Shown one piece after another: positions 59,305 to 64,000 of a stretch of 64,000 nt of DNA. The DNA lies in the NCBI GenBank assembly GCA_023386345.1, contig JAEWJT010000004.1:576436-640435 (forward strand), given 5' to 3'. The translations under genes were made by a program, and so were the position numbers. The notes beneath the pieces are model-generated. The model searched no databases and was not told the DNA's origin. It saw nothing but the letters and a program-made list of their open reading frames with translations. Every line of letters starts with the position of its first letter. Position 1 is the stretch's first letter. This stretch comes from Bacillota bacterium (lineage in GTDB: Bacteria; Bacillota; Clostridia; Tissierellales; Sedimentibacteraceae).

Positions 59305-60060
59305 TCATTTCAACTCAATCTCCAAGCCTATCGGACAATGGTCACTTCCTAATACATCCTTATAAATTACACTATCTATTATCTTGTCTTTTATGCTGTC
59401 AGACACAACAAAATAGTCAATTCTCCAGCCTACATTTTTTGGCCTTGCACCTGCACGATAAGACCACCAAGTATATTGGTCAATTAAATCTGGATACAAA
59501 TGTCTGAAGCTATCTGTAAAGCCAGCCTCAATTAAATTTGTAAATTTCTCTCGTTCTTCATTTGAAAATCCCGGATTTCCCACATTAGCTTTAGGATGCT
59601 TCAAGTCTATTTCTTTATGAGCAACATTCAAATCACCGCACAATATCACAGGTTTATTTTTTGAAAGCTCTGACATATACTCTCTAATACTGTTCTCATA
59701 TTCCATCCTATAATCAAGTCTAGCAAGCTCAGGCTGTGCATTTGGAGTGTAACTATTAAGCATATAGAAATTATCATATTCTAATGTTATAAGTCTTCCT
59801 TCATTTGTATGCTCCCCATTCATACCAAATGCAACAGAAGTTGGCTCTTTTTTTGTAAAAATCAACGTACCTGAATAACCCTTTTTTTCTGCACTGTTCC
59901 AATATTGCTTATAATTTGGTGTTTCAACCTCTGCTTGTCCCTCTAGCATTTTAATCTCTTGTAAGCAAACTATATCTGCATCAGTACTATTGAAAAAATC
60001 CATAAAGCCTTTAGTCATACAAGCTCTAAGTCCATTAACATTCCACGAAATAATTTTCAT
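59305..60060 (-). CDS. xth: Exodeoxyribonuclease III
   Basis: 251 aa AP endonuclease/3' exonuclease. KIISWNVNGLRA, CLQEIKM (metal Glu), YTPNAQ, CGDLNVAHKEIDL, YTWWSYR, GWRIDYF and GSDHCPIGLEI contain the catalytic Asn, Asp and His residues. Base-excision repair. Monocistronic, convergent with the ECF gene. Confidence 0.97.
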   Translation of the reverse strand: MKIISWNVNGLRACMTKGFMDFFNSTDADIVCLQEIKMLEGQAEVETPNYKQYWNSAEKKGYSGTLIFTKKEPTSVAFGMNGEHTNEGRLITLEYDNFYMLNSYTPNAQPELARLDYRMEYENSIREYMSELSKNKPVILCGDLNVAHKEIDLKHPKANVGNPGFSNEEREKFTNLIEAGFTDSFRHLYPDLIDQYTWWSYRAGARPKNVGWRIDYFVVSDSIKDKIIDSVIYKDVLGSDHCPIGLEIELK

Positions 60061-60205
60061 ATTTTTTCACTCCCTAATAATTATTTAAGCTTTTAGTATT
60101 ATAGCATAGTCGGACTATCTATTGTTTTTCAAAGCTAAGCATTTACTATCCAACAATCTTCTGCTTATATTATAGCATTAAATTTCTACATTATCAAGAA
60201 AAACA

Positions 60206-60233
60206 AGGTAGCAGATATACATCCACTACCTTT
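60206..60233 (-). terminator. Terminator after the chemoreceptor gene
   Basis: AAGGTAG (60206-60212) with CTACCTT (60227-60233), T-run on the minus strand. Confidence 0.7.
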
Positions 60234-60251
60234 AATTTATTATTTTTATCT

Positions 60252-62222
60252 TTATTTAACCCTAAATTTTGAAATAAGCTTTTCTAATAAATTAGCTTGA
60301 CTAGACAATTCTTCACTTGCAGCCGCACTTTCTTGTGCTGTTGCTGCGTTTGTCTGAACAACTGCTGAAATTTCTTCAACTCTTTGATCTACCTCTACTA
60401 TTTCATCAGCTTGCTTTTGTGAGGCTTGTGCAATTTTATCAATTAAAACAATTGCTTCATTTGTTTCTCTGGCACTTTCTTCCAGAACCTTAGCAGTATT
60501 ATGAGCTACCTCAGTTCCATTTTCTACAGCAATAAGTGTTTCTCCAATTAAAGCCGCTGTATTTTTTGCTGCCTGAGCTGATTTACTTGCAAGATTTCTC
60601 ACCTCATCTGCTACAACAGCAAAGCCCTTTCCAGCCTCTCCGGCTCTTGCAGCTTCAACAGCCGCATTTAAAGCTAAAATATTTGTTTGGAATGCAATAT
60701 CATCAATAGCTTTAATAATTTTAGATATTTCAGATGATTTCAATGCAATTTGTTCCATTGCCAAAACCATATTTTCCATCTGCTTGTTGCTGTTTTCAAG
60801 CTCTTGACCTGCATTTTCTGCTTTATCCTGTGCCATTTTAGCATTCTGTGCATTTAATTTAACCTGCTCAGCAAATTTTTCAATAGACAAGGACAAATCT
60901 TCAATTGCGCCTGATTGTGAGCTTGCTCCTTGTGATAAGTCCTGAGCACCACTTGCTACCTGCTGTGCACCATTATCAACCTGTTGTGCGGACTCACTTA
61001 TCTGTAATATTGTAGAACTTAAATTCTCTATCATAGACAACATATTGTCCTTTATTTTTTTAAATTGACCCTCATATTCTTTTTGAAGATTTACAGTTAA
61101 ATCTCCATTTGATATACTAAGCAATACATTAGAAATTTCGTTAATATATTCTTGATAATTTATCAGCCTGTCTATAGTAAGTCTAAAGGCATTAGCGAGT
61201 TGTCCAGTTTCGTCTTGAGACTTTACAAGAAAATTCACATCAAAATTTCCATCAGCAATTTGTTTTGCAGCTTCAGTAACCTTTTTTATCGATTTTGTAA
61301 TTCCAACACTGATAAGGTATGTTGTAGCAATTGCCAATAACACAATAATAATACATATTATCAATAGCAGTTGTATCAAAGAATTTACATCTTGCAATAT
61401 TTCATTTTTTTCAACTGTCAAAGAAACAATCCACGAGGTATTTTCTATAGGAACAAATCCCATAAGCTTAGTTTTGTTATTATAAGTATATTGTCCGCTT
61501 CCTGCCTTACGCTCAATCATCCTTTCGGTTAACTTTCCTAATTCATTTAATTTCTTATCTGCTTTTGCGTTTTCTATATCGTTATCTTGAGCAAGAACGA
61601 GGTCTGTATTCTTATGAGCAACTGTAACTCCTTGATTATTTATCATATAACCATATCCGGTATCCCTATATGTAATATTCTTACTAATTTCACTTAAAAA
61701 CAATCCATCTTTTCTACCATACAAAACACCTGTTATTTTACCATTAACCCTCACAGGAGAAGCGAATACAATGACTGGCTTTCCATCCAACTTACTAAAG
61801 AGAAGGTCAGATACGGCAAGTTCACCATTAATTGCTTTTTGAAAAAACTCACGGTCAGCCACATCATTTTTTTCATTTCCTTTATTGAATAAAGTAGCCT
61901 TTCCATTTTTATCTGCAAATGCAAATAATACATATCCGCTTCTTGATGCTTCGGCTTCAAAAAAAGCAGTTTTGCTTTGCAATGAAACAGAATCATCAGT
62001 AATTATTGAATTCTGTGCAAGAGCATCAACATATCCCAATTCCTTTTCTATCTCAGAAGTTATGTATTTAGCTTCTGTTTTTGCTACGAGTTCCAAATCA
62101 CGATAAGCATTTTTTATAAGATTATTACTAACAATGCTAATAATAGTAATCCCAATTGAAAGCACCACAAATAGTATAAGTGCAGTAAATGCAGCCGTTA
62201 ACTTCAATTTTATAGATTTCAT
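60252..62222 (-). CDS. Methyl-accepting chemotaxis protein (dCache type)
   Basis: 656 aa. Membrane helix 1 (about 7-29), periplasmic double-Cache sensor (about 35-275, with YVLFAFADKNGKAT and GKPVIVFASPVRVNGKITGVLYG), helix 2 (about 284-307), HAMP (about 308-360) and a long signalling domain with the hairpin tip IDDIAFQTNILALNAAVEAARAGEAGKGFAVVADEVRNLA. Its cytoplasmic part binds CheA/CheW. The sensor is of amino-acid/small-carboxylate type; ligand unknown. Monocistronic. Confidence 0.94.
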   Translation of the reverse strand: MKSIKLKLTAAFTALILFVVLSIGITIISIVSNNLIKNAYRDLELVAKTEAKYITSEIEKELGYVDALAQNSIITDDSVSLQSKTAFFEAEASRSGYVLFAFADKNGKATLFNKGNEKNDVADREFFQKAINGELAVSDLLFSKLDGKPVIVFASPVRVNGKITGVLYGRKDGLFLSEISKNITYRDTGYGYMINNQGVTVAHKNTDLVLAQDNDIENAKADKKLNELGKLTERMIERKAGSGQYTYNNKTKLMGFVPIENTSWIVSLTVEKNEILQDVNSLIQLLLIICIIIVLLAIATTYLISVGITKSIKKVTEAAKQIADGNFDVNFLVKSQDETGQLANAFRLTIDRLINYQEYINEISNVLLSISNGDLTVNLQKEYEGQFKKIKDNMLSMIENLSSTILQISESAQQVDNGAQQVASGAQDLSQGASSQSGAIEDLSLSIEKFAEQVKLNAQNAKMAQDKAENAGQELENSNKQMENMVLAMEQIALKSSEISKIIKAIDDIAFQTNILALNAAVEAARAGEAGKGFAVVADEVRNLASKSAQAAKNTAALIGETLIAVENGTEVAHNTAKVLEESARETNEAIVLIDKIAQASQKQADEIVEVDQRVEEISAVVQTNAATAQESAAASEELSSQANLLEKLISKFRVK

Positions 62223-62431
62223 ATAATTCCTCCAATTTTAGTACAAATATAAATCATTATATTTATATCGGCACTTATTGAAAAATATTTAGATGTATTT
62301 TATGGTATTTTTGTTAAATTAATATTTATTTGATAAACATTGTATTGTACTTAGAATATTTAATTATTAATATCAAAGTATAAGTTAAAATTAGATAAAA
62401 TAATATTATTAATATAACTGTAAATTATTAA

Positions 62432-62460
62432 TTGACATATTTTATTTTAAGTGTTAATAT
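62432..62460 (+). promoter_or_regulatory. Promoter of the purine riboswitch operon
   Basis: TTGACA (62432-62437), 17-bp spacer, TAATAT (62455-62460). It reads into the ZTP riboswitch. The 62223-62431 gap has no gene. Confidence 0.75.
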
Positions 62461-62500
62461 TTTATTAGTTCATAGCAATAAATTTGATTTATTGTATATA

Positions 62501-62565
62501 TGACTGACGGAAGTGGAATTAACCACAGGAAATATAGTTATGAATTGTAGCCGACCGTCTGGGCA
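62501..62565 (+). promoter_or_regulatory. ZTP riboswitch (pfl motif)
   Basis: ACTGACGGAAGTGGAATTAACCAC-AGG then a short linker and the 3' domain GCCGACCGTCTGGGCA. The GACGG (62506-62510) and CCGTC (62555-62559) strands form P1 of the pseudoknotted motif. ZTP/ZMP signal folate starvation and build up when AICAR transformylase stalls, so it senses the substrate of the second gene it controls. Confidence 0.92.
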
Positions 62566-62595
62566 ATTATGCTCGGAGTGTCGGTATTTTTATTT
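62551..62595 (+). terminator. Terminator overlapping the ZTP aptamer
   Basis: CCGAC (62551-62555) pairs with GTCGG (62580-62584), continued inward by TCtGGGC with GCtCGGA, then a T-rich run. Since it uses the aptamer's 3' half, ligand binding should prevent termination (an ON switch). Confidence 0.8.
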
Positions 62596-62613
62596 GGAGG
62601 ATATTATATTATT

Positions 62614-63327
62614 ATGGAATTAAAATCATTGGAAACGCAATTAAAGTCTAATTCATACCCCGGCAGAGGTATAGTGATTGGCAAATCTATGGATGGGAAA
62701 AATGCTGTTGCCGCTTATTTCATCATGGGCAGGAGTGAAAACTCAAGAAATAGAATATTTGTGGAAGAAGGCAGAGGAATTCGAACAGAAGCTTTTGACC
62801 CATCAAAACTAACAGACCCAAGTCTTATAATCTATTCTCCTGTCAAGGTTTTGGGCAATAAAATAATAATAACAAATGGAGACCATACAGATACTATTTA
62901 TAATGGGATGGATAGTCAGCTTACATTTGAGCAATCTCTGAGAACAAGGGAATTTGAGCCTGATGCTCCTAATTATACTCCCAGAATTTCTGGTATAATG
63001 CACATAGAAAATGATAGCTTTAACTACGCTATGTCTATATTAAAAAGCAATAACGGAAATCCTAATTCTTGCAATAGATACACCTTTGCTTATACTAATT
63101 CTGTTGCAGGAGAAGGTCATTTTATACATACATATAAATTTGATGCAAACCCGCTCCCAAGCTTTGAGGGAGAGCCAAAGCTTATTGAAATTGAAAATAA
63201 TATAGATGATTTTGCCAATTCAATCTGGAACAGCTTAAATGAAGAAAATAAAATTTCTTTATTTGTCAGATATATAAATATACAAACAAAAGAAGAAAAA
63301 ACAGTAATTTTAAATAAAAATAAATAA
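62614..63327 (+). CDS. purO: IMP cyclohydrolase, PurO-like
   Basis: 237 aa. Starts with SYPGRGIVIGKSMDGKNAVAAYFIMGRSENSRNRIF, then TDPSLIIYSPVK, YNGMDSQLTFEQ, FEPDAPNYTPRISGIM, the markers of the archaeal-type PurO/IMPCH family. It closes FAICAR to IMP, the last step of purine synthesis. ATG 62614 follows GGAGG (62596-62600) at a spacing of 13; the ORF start at 62569 is inside the riboswitch terminator and is rejected. Followed by the AICAR transformylase. Confidence 0.88.
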   Translation: MELKSLETQLKSNSYPGRGIVIGKSMDGKNAVAAYFIMGRSENSRNRIFVEEGRGIRTEAFDPSKLTDPSLIIYSPVKVLGNKIIITNGDHTDTIYNGMDSQLTFEQSLRTREFEPDAPNYTPRISGIMHIENDSFNYAMSILKSNNGNPNSCNRYTFAYTNSVAGEGHFIHTYKFDANPLPSFEGEPKLIEIENNIDDFANSIWNSLNEENKISLFVRYINIQTKEEKTVILNKNK

Positions 63328-63348
63328 TAATGAGAGGAATATATTATA

Positions 63349-64000
63349 ATGAATGAATTAGAATTAAAATATGGCTGTAATCCTAATCAAAAGCCATCAA
63401 AAATATTTATGAATAATAGCGCAGAGCTTCCAATCAAAGTTTTATCCGGAAAGCCCGGATACATAAATTTTCTTGATGCTTTCAATGCTTGGCAGTTAGT
63501 TAAGGAATTAAAAGAAGCAACAGGCTTACCGGCAGCGACATCATTTAAGCATGTATCCCCTGCCGGTGCTGCTGTAGGACTTCCGCTTGATGAAGTTTTA
63601 GCTAAAATTTATCATGTTGACGATATGGGAAAATTATCAGCTTTAGCTTGTGCTTATGCAAGAGCTAGAGGTGCTGACAGAATGTCCTCATTTGGTGATT
63701 TTATAGCCTTATCCGACGTTTGTGACCTTGATACTGCAAGAATAATAAAAAGAGAGGTTTCTGACGGAGTTATAGCACCTGGCTATACAGAAGAAGCCCT
63801 TGAAATATTACAGTCAAAAAAAGGTGGAAAATACACTGTTATAGAAATAGATCCAAGCTATGTCCCTGCATCCATAGAGCATAAGGATGTATTTGGGATA
63901 AGCTTTGAACAAGGCAGAAATGAGCTTAAAATAAATGAAGAATTATTAAATAATATTGTGACTAACAACAAAGAGCTTCCAAAAGAAGCAAAGCTGGATT
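63349..64000 (+). CDS. purH: Free-standing AICAR transformylase (PurH C-domain-like), 3' end cut
   Basis: ATG 63349 with GAGAGGAAT upstream; open to the window end (217 codons). ELKYGCNPNQKPSKIF, LSGKPGYINFLDAFNAWQLVKELKEATGLPAATSFKHVSPAGAA and ACAYARARGADRMSSFGDFIALSD are the AICARFT domain of PurH. The IMP cyclohydrolase domain that normally precedes it is missing and is instead encoded by the previous gene. Converts AICAR plus formyl-tetrahydrofolate to FAICAR. Confidence 0.94.
   Translation, partial: MNELELKYGCNPNQKPSKIFMNNSAELPIKVLSGKPGYINFLDAFNAWQLVKELKEATGLPAATSFKHVSPAGAAVGLPLDEVLAKIYHVDDMGKLSALACAYARARGADRMSSFGDFIALSDVCDLDTARIIKREVSDGVIAPGYTEEALEILQSKKGGKYTVIEIDPSYVPASIEHKDVFGISFEQGRNELKINEELLNNIVTNNKELPKEAKLD

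Noticed and set aside
1..64000. CRISPR arrays, insertion sequences, prophage or tRNA genes
   Set aside because: I looked for regular spaced repeats, transposase or integrase motifs and cloverleaf sequences on both strands and found none that I could support.

Overview
The window is about 64 kb of AT-rich, densely coded DNA from a low-GC Firmicute. An anaerobic, spore-forming member of the Clostridia/Tissierellia is the best fit. This rests on T-box control of aminoacyl-tRNA synthetases, the sporulation membrane protein YlbJ, a LysM/SleB-type cortex-hydrolase-like protein under a c-di-AMP riboswitch, a PduO cobalamin adenosyltransferase, the recG-rsmD-coaD and asp23-DAK2-recG gene orders, and frequent TTG starts. 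I see no rRNA, tRNA, insertion sequence, prophage or CRISPR array. The species cannot be fixed from sequence reading alone.

Left part (1-14 kb): end of a secreted-type protein, cobalamin adenosyltransferase, a SemiSWEET-like transporter, DUF952 and FUSC-type proteins, a glycine T-box plus dimeric glycyl-tRNA synthetase, an HD protein, the riboswitch-controlled cell-wall hydrolase, oligoendopeptidase F, a TSUP exporter, and a regulator plus heterodimeric ABC exporter unit driven by a consensus promoter studded with repeated ATTACG sites. Middle (14-38 kb) is mostly housekeeping: tmcAL, ylbJ, sbcDC, coaD, rsmD, recG, a DAK2-domain protein, asp23, rpmB, rsmE, prmA, recQ. It is interrupted by an AraC/flavoprotein/DUF6273 group (31-33 kb) that is visibly richer in G+C.

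Right part (38-64 kb) is more accessory. It holds a VanR/VanS-like two-component system followed by a serine D,D-carboxypeptidase but no van ligase genes, and a large set of GNAT acetyltransferases (nine genes in the window, one of them an AAC(6')-like enzyme). One GNAT gene is preceded by a leader peptide with an apparent Shine-Dalgarno-sequestering attenuator. There is an orphan isoprenoid-synthase-fold protein, a proline T-box with a second promoter downstream of its terminator, and proS with codon use unlike its neighbours. Then come a MerR gene with a textbook 19-bp-spacer promoter, coupled to a membrane protein lacking any normal start codon, a vitamin B6 salvage pair (pyridoxamine kinase plus ECF S component), xth, and a chemoreceptor.

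The right edge is a purine unit. A ZTP riboswitch overlaps its own terminator and precedes a PurO-like IMP cyclohydrolase and a free-standing AICAR transformylase (cut by the window end), which together replace the usual bifunctional PurH.

Regulatory RNA is the strongest theme: two T-boxes, a ydaO-type c-di-AMP riboswitch, a ZTP riboswitch and a translational attenuator can all be read directly. All functional names are by recognition of family motifs, not by database search.
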